This document shows positions 1 through 8,907 of a DNA stretch of 64,000 nucleotides, piece after piece. Both the position numbers and the translations under genes were made by a program. Origin of the DNA: JAMLHH01 sp964653095 (GTDB lineage Bacteria; Bacteroidota; Bacteroidia; Chitinophagales; JADIYW01); NCBI GenBank assembly GCA_964653095.1, contig CAZZEH010000014.1:1-64000 (forward strand), written 5' to 3'. The notes beneath the pieces are model-generated. The model made no database searches. It was given only the letters and a program-made list of their open reading frames with translations, and was not told where the DNA came from. How positions within the stretch are numbered: the first letter of the stretch is position 1; the number at the start of each line of letters is the position of its first letter.

Positions 1-174
1 AAAAGTACGCACCTTGTTTCGCAAAGGATAACTAACCATTACCAGATAGATTCGTTATCAGGGAATAAAGAGTTATTCAAAACTACGGAGCAGAATTTCC
101 CTTATATTCACGATGCGGAAGCAAAAACCTTAGAAATTGCCGGATTAAAGATTTGGTATGAGTTTGTGGAGTGA
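1..174 (+). CDS. C-terminal end of an unknown protein (partial)
   Basis: An open frame runs from the first base of the window to a TGA at 172-174 and encodes the last 57 residues of a protein, ending in LEIAGLKIWYEFVE. It is on the same strand as the lipoprotein gene that starts 48 bases later. No motif is recognisable in the visible part and the start lies outside the window, so no function is proposed. The absence of stops over 57 codons and the Bacteroidota-like codon use support a real gene end. Confidence 0.6.
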   Translation, partial: KSTHLVSQRITNHYQIDSLSGNKELFKTTEQNFPYIHDAEAKTLEIAGLKIWYEFVE

Positions 175-222
175 CAATCACCATATTTAGCAACAATATT
201 TTTTATATAAATCTCTTATAAA

Positions 223-2118
223 ATGATTATACGTCAAGTTTTAGTTTTCATTCTTTGTGTCTTGGTCATCAGTTGCCAATCCGACGGATACACGTTGTCA
301 GCCGATTCTTCTGCAGCACAAGTGCCGGGATATCACTTGATAGACATAGGGCAATATTCTGAAAAAGAAAAAGCTATTGCCCTGAGTCCTGAAAGTAGAT
401 TTGGGCTGACGGTAGAAGTAGAACTCCAACCGGAAACTTATTACCACATCACAGCCAAAGTAAAGTCTAAAAAGTATTCTGTCAATCTGACTGCCGAATC
501 TCCCTGGCAAGGATGGAATTTTTCCAGAGTACCCGAACTCCAAGATGGCTCGACAGATTGGTATTATCTGCATCTATTGATAAAATCGCCTTCGTCGGTA
601 TCGGAAAAAGGCATGAAAGTATATGTTTATAACTGGGGAGCAGATACATCGTACGCTGAAAAATTACAAATTACCGAGCACAAAAACTATCCTTTTCGGG
701 ATACGCTCCCGGATTTTATTTTTCAGCCTATCACCTATCAAATACTCAATGAACTTTCGTTTTATACAAAAGATATTACGCCATCGAATTATCCGCACTT
801 GCTGAAAGAACCTGTCTTAGACACCGTTTTTAACAGTAATTCTCTTAGCAGGGAAAGATATCTCAAGGAGGTGAAAAGGCGGAATCTTACGAATTCTTTC
901 GCTAAGATTGTCAAGGAAACAGATCGGTTGCAACATCCGAGTGTGAGTACAAGCCCCAGAGATATCTATATAGATTCCCTGTCAGGTTATACGGAAAAAG
1001 TAGTCTATACGCAGGGAGATAAAATTATAGTCCATCTCCAAAACTCAGAGAGTATCGAATCGGCTCAGTTGTTAGCTCCCATCCAAGATTATCAATTTAA
1101 AAAGATAAAAGATATACCCATCCGGGATAAAAAACAGTTGGAACTGACAAGTGACCATTTGCCGCCGGGTACTTATAATGTCCAACTTCGGGATTCTAAA
1201 AATATTTTCAATGTACCTGTGATTATTAACAGTAGAGATAAGTCAAAGCTTGTGATATTGGCACCCGTCACAACGTGGCATGCATACAATCACTACGACG
1301 GTAAAAGTCTCTATGTGAATACACTGGATGACAGCTGTGTATATGAGATTTCTACTCAGCGTCCGTTGATTTCCTGTTTATTTGATTCGGTGTTTACAGG
1401 ACACGATTTATTTATTTTTCATAATATCTACCAATTTTTCTACGATAATTATGGGTGCAACGTTTATCCCGATTCCTATTTGGAACAATATCCGGAACTG
1501 TTCAAGGAGGTGAATACCATCGTATTTGCTCAGCATTGTGAATATTTTTCACCTAAAATGTTTGATGCTTTACGAGAATATTCTCAAACAAAAAATATTA
1601 TTTCATTAGGGGGAAATCAAGCGTATTATAAAATACGATTCAAAGACAACTTCAAAACCATAGAATGTCGTAAAGATGGTACTTTCTTTAGTAATACACT
1701 GATACCTGCCGGAACATGGCGCACTCAGTTTTCTAATGAGGCTCAATATTGGGGCAATGCTTATACCAATACCGGATATGCTACTTATAATAGTTATCGT
1801 GTAGTGAAACCTGATCACTGGTTGTATGAAAATACCCAAGTGGAAGCGGGTACCGAATTTGGAGAGAAAGGCATAGATGGCAGAGGCATAAGCGGAGATG
1901 AGTTGGATAAGGTCAATAATCGCAGTCCGCAAAATACGGTAATACTCGCAAAAGGAACTAATCCGAATAACGGGGGCGGAGAATTGCTCATTATAGAGAA
2001 TCCTCAAAATGCGATCTTATCTTTTGGTTCCATCGCAGCAGGCAGCGGGCTCAATAATGACCGGATAACAAATCAGATAGTCAATAACTTTATGAGAAAA
2101 TATTTTAATCACCGATAG
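223..2118 (+). CDS. Lipoprotein with N,N-dimethylformamidase beta subunit-like domain
   Basis: The 631-residue product has a lipoprotein signal (hydrophobic residues 6-17, lipobox ending VISC with Cys18), so it is probably membrane anchored and exported. The N-terminal half (about 20-330) looks like beta-rich domains of unknown role. From about residue 340 the sequence LAPVTTWHAYNHYDGKSLY matches the hallmark of the N,N-dimethylformamidase large-subunit C-terminal domain family, which has a glutamine-amidotransferase-like fold. Conserved-looking segments follow (IVFAQHCEYFS, IISLGGNQAYYK, and GGGELLIIENPQNAILSFGS near the end). The family assignment rests on recall of this motif. Substrate is unknown and DMF hydrolysis should not be assumed. 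The gene is convergent with amn across a 360-base gap. Confidence 0.55.
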   Translation: MIIRQVLVFILCVLVISCQSDGYTLSADSSAAQVPGYHLIDIGQYSEKEKAIALSPESRFGLTVEVELQPETYYHITAKVKSKKYSVNLTAESPWQGWNFSRVPELQDGSTDWYYLHLLIKSPSSVSEKGMKVYVYNWGADTSYAEKLQITEHKNYPFRDTLPDFIFQPITYQILNELSFYTKDITPSNYPHLLKEPVLDTVFNSNSLSRERYLKEVKRRNLTNSFAKIVKETDRLQHPSVSTSPRDIYIDSLSGYTEKVVYTQGDKIIVHLQNSESIESAQLLAPIQDYQFKKIKDIPIRDKKQLELTSDHLPPGTYNVQLRDSKNIFNVPVIINSRDKSKLVILAPVTTWHAYNHYDGKSLYVNTLDDSCVYEISTQRPLISCLFDSVFTGHDLFIFHNIYQFFYDNYGCNVYPDSYLEQYPELFKEVNTIVFAQHCEYFSPKMFDALREYSQTKNIISLGGNQAYYKIRFKDNFKTIECRKDGTFFSNTLIPAGTWRTQFSNEAQYWGNAYTNTGYATYNSYRVVKPDHWLYENTQVEAGTEFGEKGIDGRGISGDELDKVNNRSPQNTVILAKGTNPNNGGGELLIIENPQNAILSFGSIAAGSGLNNDRITNQIVNNFMRKYFNHR

Positions 2119-2478
2119 AGCAGATGTATTTAGAATTTACCGGAATGGCTTGATTTGAATCATAGAATACCGCGAATCAAAATATACCGCAATATTATCC
2201 CTCCGCCAAGAGTCTGAAAACGCATCTCAAATGAGACGCTTGCATGATATTGCAGTAAGATATCACCCTGAAAGGAACTCCTCCGATAATGTCATTCTGT
2301 TTCTGAATCTGTATGCAATTCGTTTCACTAAACGATATCGATTTTGCCTGTAAGAAAGATACTTCTACTCTTCTCAAAGATGATGACAGGGATATCAGAA
2401 TACTGAAAGCCCAAGATTTGGTACGAGTTTATGGAGCAACGAGAACTTTTATTGGAACAATCACTTTTGCGGATATTT
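2119..2478. other. Convergent intergenic region, no recognised gene
   Basis: This 360-base stretch lies between the stop of the lipoprotein gene and the stop of amn. A 61-codon plus-strand frame (2313-2498) and a 60-codon minus-strand frame (2195-2377) are present, but neither has a recognisable motif, and the first runs into the amn coding end. No clear hairpin with a T-run, tRNA or repeat was seen. It may hold a decayed gene end. Confidence 0.4.
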
Positions 2479-3249
2479 CTAAAATCTCAGGTGCTTGACG
2501 GTCTGTTTCTCAAATTGTATCTGCTGTAAGGACATGATTCCTATCCTCAGGTGATGATCGACAAAATCACGGGATACTCTCGAATCACTTTCTTCTGTTT
2601 TTACCCCTTCCGGAATCATGGGCTGATCGGACACAAGCAGCAGCGCACCTGTAGGAATTTCGTTGTGAAAACCGACCGAAAAAATTGTAGCGGTTTCCAT
2701 ATCTATCGCCATCACTCTTATCTCACGCAGATATTTCTTAAAGACATTATCGTGTTCCCATACTCTTCTGTTTGTAGAATATACTGTCCCCGTCCAATAA
2801 TCCATATGATAATCCCGAATTGTCGTGGAAATGGCTTTTTGCAGCGCAAAGGCAGGTAAAGCAGGGACTTCGGGAGGAAAATAGTCGTTGGAAGTTCCCT
2901 CTCCCCGAATTGCGGCAATGGGTAAAATCAGGTCGCCAATATCATTTTTTCGTTTCAGCCCTCCGCATTTGCCCAAAAACAGTACCGCTTTGGGTGAAAT
3001 CGCTCCCAATAAATCCATAATTGTCGCGGCTACAGGGCTTCCCATACCAAAATTAATGATAGTGATACCATCTGCTGTCGCGCTCTTCATGGAATGCCCG
3101 ATTCCCTGCACCGGTACGCCATGCCATTCTGCAAACAAATCTATGTACTGCTGAAAATTAGAAAGCAAAATATATTGCCCAAACTCCTCCAACGGCACCC
3201 CGGTATATCTCGGCAGCCAGTTTCTTATTATATCGTCTTTTGTTTTCAT
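2479..3249 (-). CDS. amn: AMP nucleosidase
   Basis: The 256-residue protein matches the short Bacteroidota form of AMP nucleosidase, which hydrolyses AMP to adenine and ribose 5-phosphate in the cytoplasm and so drains the adenylate pool. The nucleoside phosphorylase fold is visible: GITIINFGMGSPVAATIMDLL near residues 62-82, AVLFLGKCGGLK near 88-99, and the base/ribose-binding segment VMAIDMETATIFSVG near 180-194. The large N-terminal regulatory domain of the E. coli enzyme is absent, as is usual in this phylum. It lies 46 bases after rraA on the same strand, so the two are probably co-transcribed. Confidence 0.85.
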   Translation of the reverse strand: MKTKDDIIRNWLPRYTGVPLEEFGQYILLSNFQQYIDLFAEWHGVPVQGIGHSMKSATADGITIINFGMGSPVAATIMDLLGAISPKAVLFLGKCGGLKRKNDIGDLILPIAAIRGEGTSNDYFPPEVPALPAFALQKAISTTIRDYHMDYWTGTVYSTNRRVWEHDNVFKKYLREIRVMAIDMETATIFSVGFHNEIPTGALLLVSDQPMIPEGVKTEESDSRVSRDFVDHHLRIGIMSLQQIQFEKQTVKHLRF

Positions 3250-3295
3250 AATCTATTCGCAATTCATTTTTCAGCAACTCACTCACATCAAAAAC

Positions 3296-3778
3296 TTACA
3301 ATAATGCCTTATCACTCACTAAAATTCCGTCTTCATCGGAATATAAGAAAGCTCCCGGTGTAAATACAACTTCGGCAAAACGCACGGTCTCATTAATGAC
3401 TCCGGCATTTCTTTTCACCGAGCGGGTCGGATTGGTATTTAATGCCTTAATTCCAATATCCATTTTACTGATATCGGCACTGTCGCGAATACAGCCATAG
3501 ACTACGATACCTTCCCATTCGTTGCGAATCGCGGCTGCAGCTATCTGATCTCCTATTAATGCACATCTCAATGAACCACCGCCGTCTATGACCAAAACCT
3601 TCCCTTTCCCGTTTTCATTTCGCAGCATTTTGCCTACAAACGTATTGTCCTCGTGACATTTAATCGTGACAATTTTACCGTAAAATTTCCTTTTTAATCC
3701 AAATGACCGGAATATCGGCAGGCAAACTGAAACATTGCCTTCGTGCTCATCATGTAAATCTGCTGTTTGAAAACTCAT
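3296..3778 (-). CDS. rraA: RraA family protein (RNase E inhibitor / HMG aldolase fold)
   Basis: The 160-residue product has the RraA fold signatures: TADLHDEH at the N-terminus, GKVLVIDGGGSLRCALIGDQIAA (split as VIDGGGSLRCALIGD near residues 63-77), GIVVYGCIRDSADI near 90-103, and VFTPGAFLYSDEDGILVS near the end. Family members either inhibit RNase E or act as metal-dependent 4-hydroxy-4-methyl-2-oxoglutarate or oxaloacetate aldolase/decarboxylase. The GD and R-D residues used for metal and pyruvate binding in aldolases appear to be kept. Which activity applies cannot be decided from sequence. It is first in a likely two-gene unit with amn. Confidence 0.8.
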   Translation of the reverse strand: MSFQTADLHDEHEGNVSVCLPIFRSFGLKRKFYGKIVTIKCHEDNTFVGKMLRNENGKGKVLVIDGGGSLRCALIGDQIAAAAIRNEWEGIVVYGCIRDSADISKMDIGIKALNTNPTRSVKRNAGVINETVRFAEVVFTPGAFLYSDEDGILVSDKALL

Positions 3779-3911
3779 CTGATACTTTTTAGTTGGTGTA
3801 CTTAAAATTTTATCTCTGAAGATATACGAATATAGGGAAACTTAACTTTTTAACATATATATACCTGTTTCAGAGATATTAATTTTTATTTTTAACCAAA
3901 ACTTCCCAAAA

Positions 3912-4658
3912 GTGAGAAAAGCTCTGAACGCAATAACTATTACAGCCGTACTGATATTTCAAAGTCTGCCAACGCTGTGCTTTTCAGAGGAAAACTTAGA
4001 ATTCATTCAAAACAATATCAGAGTCTTTGACGAGACAGGTTCCTGGCATATAGATATCGGCATGAACAACCACATCGAGCTGTTTATTTATCCCGACAAA
4101 TATATTTCAGCAAATATTTACAATATTAAAGAAGAAAATTCGCAGACGTTGTACTTTGCGAAATTTCCGCAAGGTAATATCCAGCTTGAACTGTATGACT
4201 ATGACTGCGTAAATGGAGCCAGTACGTCGGGTCTTAAATCGGCAGTCGTACATTATCACGACACCGAAAACTCAGACTACTTATACTTGGAAGGCTGTGC
4301 AGAGGAGATACCTGATTACAGGTTACACGACATCTGGATTTTATCGCGAATTGAAGACAGCACCGGACACTCCGCCCGAGTAGAAGATTTTCATCCGAGG
4401 CTCGAGTTTTTAGTACCGGAAAGAACGGTGTACGGTTTTGATGGCTGTAATGAATTTGAAGGAGAATTTGAATCAAACAGAAGAAGTATTTCACTTAAAA
4501 ATGTTCATACATTATCAGACCGAAACTGCAATTTATCGGAACCTGAACAAACTTTTATCTTTGATTTGACACATCGCACTTTTGATTTTTTAATTGATGA
4601 AAACATTCTAAGATTAAGTCTTGAAAACATAAGCTATCTGTTTCAAAAAACGGATTAG
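3912..4658 (+). CDS. Secreted META-domain (HslJ-like) protein
   Basis: The frame starts at GTG (no ATG is available near the signal peptide) and encodes 248 residues. Residues 1-25 are a signal peptide (hydrophobic core ITITAVLIFQSLPTLCF). The C-terminal part contains a META/HslJ-type pattern: LHDIWILSRIED near 142-153, RLEFLVPERTVYGFDGCNEFEGEFE around 168-192 (read as FDGCNEFEG), then a Cys at DRNCNLSEPE. META-domain proteins such as HslJ and some lipoproteins are exported, and their molecular role is poorly known. The gene stands alone, divergent from rraA across 133 bases. Confidence 0.6.
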   Translation: MRKALNAITITAVLIFQSLPTLCFSEENLEFIQNNIRVFDETGSWHIDIGMNNHIELFIYPDKYISANIYNIKEENSQTLYFAKFPQGNIQLELYDYDCVNGASTSGLKSAVVHYHDTENSDYLYLEGCAEEIPDYRLHDIWILSRIEDSTGHSARVEDFHPRLEFLVPERTVYGFDGCNEFEGEFESNRRSISLKNVHTLSDRNCNLSEPEQTFIFDLTHRTFDFLIDENILRLSLENISYLFQKTD

Positions 4659-4734
4659 ACAAATATCAATTTTTTTTCTGAGACTGTAAAAAAGTCATTC
4701 CGAAAACTGTATATAATGAAAAGTTTTTAACTTT

Positions 4735-5145
4735 ATGGTGATTATGGCAAGCTTTAACAATCAGGCAATAAAAGGCATGAAAAAAATTGGCGATATTTTT
4801 CTGCCGGGTAATAATGAGTTTCCTTCTTATTCAGAAGCTGCGGGTACTTATAAGCTAAATGATTTGGTACGATATGCTCCCGAAGATGATATAAGTGCAC
4901 TCAATCTTGTGCTGATTATTTTTTCTTTTTTGCCTAAGTTTATTTTAAAGTGGTTAGTCGGACTGATGGGTAAATATACCGACAACAAAAAAGACGGCCT
5001 TATTCCGACAACTTTTCGACAATTGGATTTTGGTATCAGAGGATTGTTGTATGCCACCTACTATGACGAGTTTACCAATCCCGATTATAAGGGCAAAACT
5101 CCCAAAGAGCTGATAGATTATTTCCCTCAAAGAATTTCAAAATAA
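4735..5145 (+). CDS. Conserved-looking protein of unknown function
   Basis: This 136-residue protein is not recognised. A hydrophobic stretch at about residues 59-80 (LNLVLIIFSFLPKFILKWLVG) could be a membrane segment, and a soluble tail ends in LIDYFPQRISK. The sequence FPSYSEAAG near residue 27 and TTFRQLDFGIRGLLYATYY near 92 look like conserved blocks rather than random coding. A second ATG at 4744 may be the real start, because the first ATG overlaps a near-perfect -7 box (TAACTTTA, 4728-4735). The gene stands alone between the META gene and bshB1. Confidence 0.55.
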   Translation: MVIMASFNNQAIKGMKKIGDIFLPGNNEFPSYSEAAGTYKLNDLVRYAPEDDISALNLVLIIFSFLPKFILKWLVGLMGKYTDNKKDGLIPTTFRQLDFGIRGLLYATYYDEFTNPDYKGKTPKELIDYFPQRISK

Positions 5146-5231
5146 GTCTGTTTCAGCAGATTTTATTCTCTACTCATATTAATACAGCAGGTTGTCTTAA
5201 CGGGAAAAACTTTTGAAATAAAGCCTGATTA

Positions 5232-5948
5232 TCAAATCAAATCATCAAAAGAGCGTATGCCGATTTGTCTGTCGGTCACAAAACCTTCCCCATATTTAAC
5301 TCCCGATTGCCTTCCGGTATCTTTCATTCTCGCCTGAATAAATTCAAAAAAATCATCTCCGGATATGGGAGTTTCAGGTTCTGTAGATTTTGGGTCATAA
5401 AACTGGGAGCCAAATGCTTTTAATACTTCAAACTTCTTTTCCGTATAGTCCGTAACATCTACTACAAAATCCGGTTCCATATAATAATCCTGAATGTAAT
5501 AATATACTGCCCGCGGCCGCCATTTTTCCTGCATAATACCACTTACAGAAGTTTCCACTTTTACCAGACCGGAGAGAAAACAGGCATCCGACACTAATTT
5601 GCTGGCTCTGCCATGATCAGGATGCCGATCAGAAGGTGTATTCGCCAAGACAATTTCCGGTTGGTATTTGCGAATCATTTTGATGACTTCCATAAGATGT
5701 TTTTCATCATGAGTAAAAAAGCCGTCTCTGAATCCTAAATTTTCTCTTCCGTGAATACCCATTATTCCGGAAGCTTCAGCCGACTCTTTCATACGCAAAT
5801 CCCCGGAACCTCTGGTACCCAATTCTCCTTTCGTAAAATCTACTATAACCACTTTTTTCCCTTCATCTACATGTTTGCATATTGTCGCTCCGCATGAAAT
5901 TTCAATATCATCGGGATGTGCGGCAAATGCCAGTATATCTGTTTTCAT
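5232..5948 (-). CDS. bshB1: Bacillithiol biosynthesis deacetylase BshB1
   Basis: The 238-residue protein is a zinc-dependent LmbE/PIG-L deacetylase. The metal motif AHPDD is at residues 10-14 and the second motif HPDH at 109-112. The sequence FTKGELGTRGSGDLRMKE and the overall length fit the BshB1 subgroup, which removes the acetyl group from GlcNAc-malate, the second step of bacillithiol synthesis. BshA and BshC are not in the window. Together with the thioredoxin reductase and glutathione peroxidase nearby this points to a bacillithiol-based thiol redox system, as is common in Bacteroidota. The gene stands alone. Confidence 0.88.
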   Translation of the reverse strand: MKTDILAFAAHPDDIEISCGATICKHVDEGKKVVIVDFTKGELGTRGSGDLRMKESAEASGIMGIHGRENLGFRDGFFTHDEKHLMEVIKMIRKYQPEIVLANTPSDRHPDHGRASKLVSDACFLSGLVKVETSVSGIMQEKWRPRAVYYYIQDYYMEPDFVVDVTDYTEKKFEVLKAFGSQFYDPKSTEPETPISGDDFFEFIQARMKDTGRQSGVKYGEGFVTDRQIGIRSFDDLI

Positions 5949-6071
5949 ACTTTATTCTAAAATTACCTGTCAATTAAAAATAGTTTTGGATTTACCTTTT
6001 ATAAAACTTCATTTTCAAAGAAATGTTTAAATTATCGGGATATGAAGTTCTGTCAATTTTTCAGTCTGAAG

Positions 6072-6719
6072 TTATTGCTTTTTCTTTTTCATTTGAGAAG
6101 GTGTCAGAAACTCTTCTTTTTGTATATCCTCTTTCACTCCATCCCGATTATAAATTTGGTCTAAATATCTTACATACCTTTCCATCTCACAGTCTTCGCC
6201 ATCGGGGTTATACTCCATTTTTAAATCCTGAGCATACAGTTTGCCCAACATATTCCACCAGCCGGCCACAAAACCGCCCCGATATCCTTTTATCAAATCG
6301 TAAGCTGTTTCGCCTGTTTCTCTATACACTAATTTGGTCAGCATCTGCCCCTGTATTCTGGTTAAATCTTTCACATCCGCGGTGAAGCGATTTTTAAGCA
6401 TAGCTTTCATCTCTTTGATATAGTTTTTCTTTTTTCTGTTTTTATTCAGGGATGCAAGTTCTCTGTCTATCTGCTCAGTCAGATGGGCGATTCTGAGAGC
6501 ATAAGGATAGACTTTTCTCAGATAGATTTTGTCCCGTTCGGTCAGTCCGAGATTTTTGGGCGGCACAATTGCATATACTTCTGTCGGCTCAAGAGTATAA
6601 CCCATAAATACAGTATCTTTTAGTTGTATGTCCGGTACAGTAATGTTTCCATATTCGTCATCCATTGCATATCCCTGCACGGACACAAACATCAACAGCC
6701 CAAAAAGTACTTTTTTCAT
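6072..6719 (-). CDS. DUF4294 family secreted protein
   Basis: The product of about 215 residues has a signal peptide (MKKVLFGLLMFVSVQGYA) and a body typical of DUF4294: FMGYTLEPTEVYA, then YLRKVYPYALRIAHLTEQI, a basic Asn/Lys-rich linker, and LTRIQGQMLTKLVYRETGE followed by GYRGGFVAGWWNMLG. This family is largely confined to Bacteroidota and has no known function. An ATG two codons upstream (6725) is also possible; the second ATG gives a normal signal peptide. It is the last gene of the minus-strand run after trxB but is separated from it by 249 bases. Confidence 0.75.
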   Translation of the reverse strand: MKKVLFGLLMFVSVQGYAMDDEYGNITVPDIQLKDTVFMGYTLEPTEVYAIVPPKNLGLTERDKIYLRKVYPYALRIAHLTEQIDRELASLNKNRKKKNYIKEMKAMLKNRFTADVKDLTRIQGQMLTKLVYRETGETAYDLIKGYRGGFVAGWWNMLGKLYAQDLKMEYNPDGEDCEMERYVRYLDQIYNRDGVKEDIQKEEFLTPSQMKKKKQ

Positions 6720-6974
6720 ATACATATCTGCATCACAAATCTTAAGCCTAAATTACTTTATATCAAATTCATTTATGCAGAAATAACGCCAAAGTATAAA
6801 GCATATTTCAATATTTGCAGTGCCGGACGAATAGAAAATTACAGAATGATGAAACTGAACTTGTTGCCCTTAGACCATCGGAGAGGATTATATTGTAAGC
6901 ACCTATCAATAACAAACCAAGCCAGTACATTTCTATCAACTTACCGGCTCAATTTGGTCTGATATTTTTCGAAA

Positions 6975-7907
6975 CTACAACCCGCCTACATAGCGCTCGG
7001 CTTCCAAGGCTGCCATACAACCGGTTCCGGCTGCAGTAACTGCCTGTCTGAATACGCTGTCCTGAACATCACCACAGGCAAACACTCCGGGAACATTTGT
7101 CGCAGTAGAATCCGGCTTTGTGAGGATATATCCCTGTCCGTCTGTTTCGACAAACTCCTTAAACGGCTGAGAGTTAGGAGTATGCCCTATGGCCACAAAA
7201 AATCCGTCGATGGCAATAGTTTCCGCCTCTCCTGTCTTATTGTTTCGCACCTTTACAGCTTCTACCTTATCTGCTCCTATCACTTCTTCGACTTCGGTGT
7301 TCCAATAAATTTTAATCTTTTCTGTTTTAAACACTCTGTCCTGCAATACTTTGGATGCACGCATTTCATCTCTTCGGACAAACATGTGTACAATTGGTGC
7401 CAGATTGGACAGATATAAAGCATCTTCGCAGGCAGTATCACCACCGCCCACAATGGCTACAGGCATATTTTTATAAAAGAACCCGTCGCAAACTGCACAG
7501 GCACTGACTCCTCGACCATTTAATTTCTTTTCTGACGGAAGACCAAGATACTTCGCAGTGGCACCGGTGGCAATAATTACACTGTCCGCATGTACTTCTT
7601 TTTCGTCATCCACCCATACTTTGTGTACAGGTCCTGTAAAGTCTGCCCGGGTAACTGTTCCAAAACGGATATCTGTTCCCATTCGCTCCGCCTGGATTCT
7701 GAACTGGTCCATCATTTCAGGTCCCATTATGCCATCCGGATATCCGGGGAAATTTTCCACATCTGTCGTGGTGGTCAGTTGTCCGCCCATTTCAATTCCG
7801 GTATAAAGAACCGGTTGCATATTGGCCCGGGCTGCATAAATAGCCGCCGTGTAACCGGCAGGACCGGAACCAATAATCAAACACTGAACTTTTTCTATTG
7901 AACTCAT
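6975..7907 (-). CDS. trxB: Thioredoxin-disulfide reductase
   Basis: The 310-residue flavoprotein transfers electrons from NADPH to thioredoxin. The FAD dinucleotide motif GSGPAG is at residues 13-18, the redox-active CAVC at 137-140, the NADPH motif GGGDTA at 154-159, and the C-terminal FAD-binding block FACGDVQD near 275. The length is that of low-molecular-weight bacterial TrxR. Its start lies 7 bases after the coaE stop, making it the last gene of a nusB-yajC-coaE-trxB operon. Confidence 0.95.
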   Translation of the reverse strand: MSSIEKVQCLIIGSGPAGYTAAIYAARANMQPVLYTGIEMGGQLTTTTDVENFPGYPDGIMGPEMMDQFRIQAERMGTDIRFGTVTRADFTGPVHKVWVDDEKEVHADSVIIATGATAKYLGLPSEKKLNGRGVSACAVCDGFFYKNMPVAIVGGGDTACEDALYLSNLAPIVHMFVRRDEMRASKVLQDRVFKTEKIKIYWNTEVEEVIGADKVEAVKVRNNKTGEAETIAIDGFFVAIGHTPNSQPFKEFVETDGQGYILTKPDSTATNVPGVFACGDVQDSVFRQAVTAAGTGCMAALEAERYVGGL

Positions 7908-7914
7908 AATTACA

Positions 7915-8511
7915 TTATTTACTTCGTGATCTCATCAGCAAAAGGTGATGTAATTCCACCACCTGAGAAACCAGACTTTGGGAGCCGTCATTATAAATAA
8001 TATGATCCACCAGCTCCATTTTTTTCTCCTCAGGCATTTGTTTATCCATACGGGCTATGACGGATTGCCTATCCACTTTATCCCGTACCATAGTCCTGCG
8101 GATACGCTCTTCGGCGGGGGCATAAACCAAAATATTAAAGTCCATATTCTTATACCCTCCGGTTTCGAACAAAATTGCGGCTTCATGCAGAGTGTAGGGC
8201 TTGGTCTGCTGTTTCGCCCATTTCATGGAATCTTCCCACAAAGCAGGATGCACGATACTGTTAAGTGTTTCCAGTTTATCAGGATGATTGAATACCACAG
8301 ATGCGAGATAATCTCTATTGAGTTGTCCGTCCCATAAATAGGCTACTTCGCCAAATGCCTGGATCACTTTGGATTTTACACTCGAACTATTCGTCATAAG
8401 CCATTTGGCTTTGGGGTCAGAATGATATACCGGTACTCCCAAAACTCTGAACATCTCAGATATTAGAGATTTTCCGGCACCAATACCTCCTGTGATACCT
8501 ACTTTATACAT
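7915..8511 (-). CDS. coaE: Dephospho-CoA kinase
   Basis: The 198-residue protein phosphorylates dephospho-CoA with ATP, the last step of coenzyme A synthesis. The P-loop GGIGAGKS is at residues 8-15, followed by the substrate region VYHSDPKAKWL and a lid segment AEERIRRTMVRDKVDRQSV. The length is normal for CoaE. The gene lies 8 bases after yajC and 7 bases before trxB; nusB, yajC and coaE occur together in many Bacteroidota, which supports the call. Confidence 0.92.
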   Translation of the reverse strand: MYKVGITGGIGAGKSLISEMFRVLGVPVYHSDPKAKWLMTNSSSVKSKVIQAFGEVAYLWDGQLNRDYLASVVFNHPDKLETLNSIVHPALWEDSMKWAKQQTKPYTLHEAAILFETGGYKNMDFNILVYAPAEERIRRTMVRDKVDRQSVIARMDKQMPEEKKMELVDHIIYNDGSQSLVSQVVELHHLLLMRSRSK

Positions 8512-8519
8512 TTTGCTGT

Positions 8520-8849
8520 TTATTGTGCTGCCGGATAAGCCGAATTGGTCATATCCAATGAGACTGCAGATTTATCCATTTTCACATTGGTGTTTGTGGC
8601 TATCTGAACGACTACTATCGGATTGTCCGGACTGACCTGAGTCACCACACCATGAATACCTGATACCGTCACTACTTTATCGCCTTTTTGAAGACTGTCC
8701 ACCCACTTTTTTTGATCTTTGGCCTTTTTTTGCTGCGGTCGTATCATAAAAAAATACAGTACCGCAAACATTGCCGCCATAAATAATAGTGGTGTAAATG
8801 AGCCCGCTCCTCCCGGAGCAGCCTGTAAAAAGAAACTTGTTTTCATCAT
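8520..8849 (-). CDS. yajC: Preprotein translocase subunit YajC
   Basis: The 109-residue protein is a single-pass inner-membrane accessory of the Sec translocon, associated with SecDF. A transmembrane helix near residues 19-36 (FTPLLFMAAMFAVLYFFM) is followed by the family signature IRPQQKKAKDQKKW and the domain GDKVVTVSGIHGVVTQV. The start may be the first or second of two adjacent ATG codons. It sits second in the nusB-yajC-coaE-trxB operon, 58 bases after nusB. Confidence 0.92.
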   Translation of the reverse strand: MMKTSFFLQAAPGGAGSFTPLLFMAAMFAVLYFFMIRPQQKKAKDQKKWVDSLQKGDKVVTVSGIHGVVTQVSPDNPIVVVQIATNTNVKMDKSAVSLDMTNSAYPAAQ

Positions 8850-8907
8850 TTTAATTTTCCTATTGACTAAAATACAATTATTTAGAAATATGGTTTAATA
8901 GATTGGT

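Noticed and set aside
2313..2498. 61-codon plus-strand frame downstream of the DMFase-like gene
   Set aside because: It has no recognisable motif, overlaps the end of amn on the other strand and lacks a promoter or ribosome site, so it was not called as a gene.
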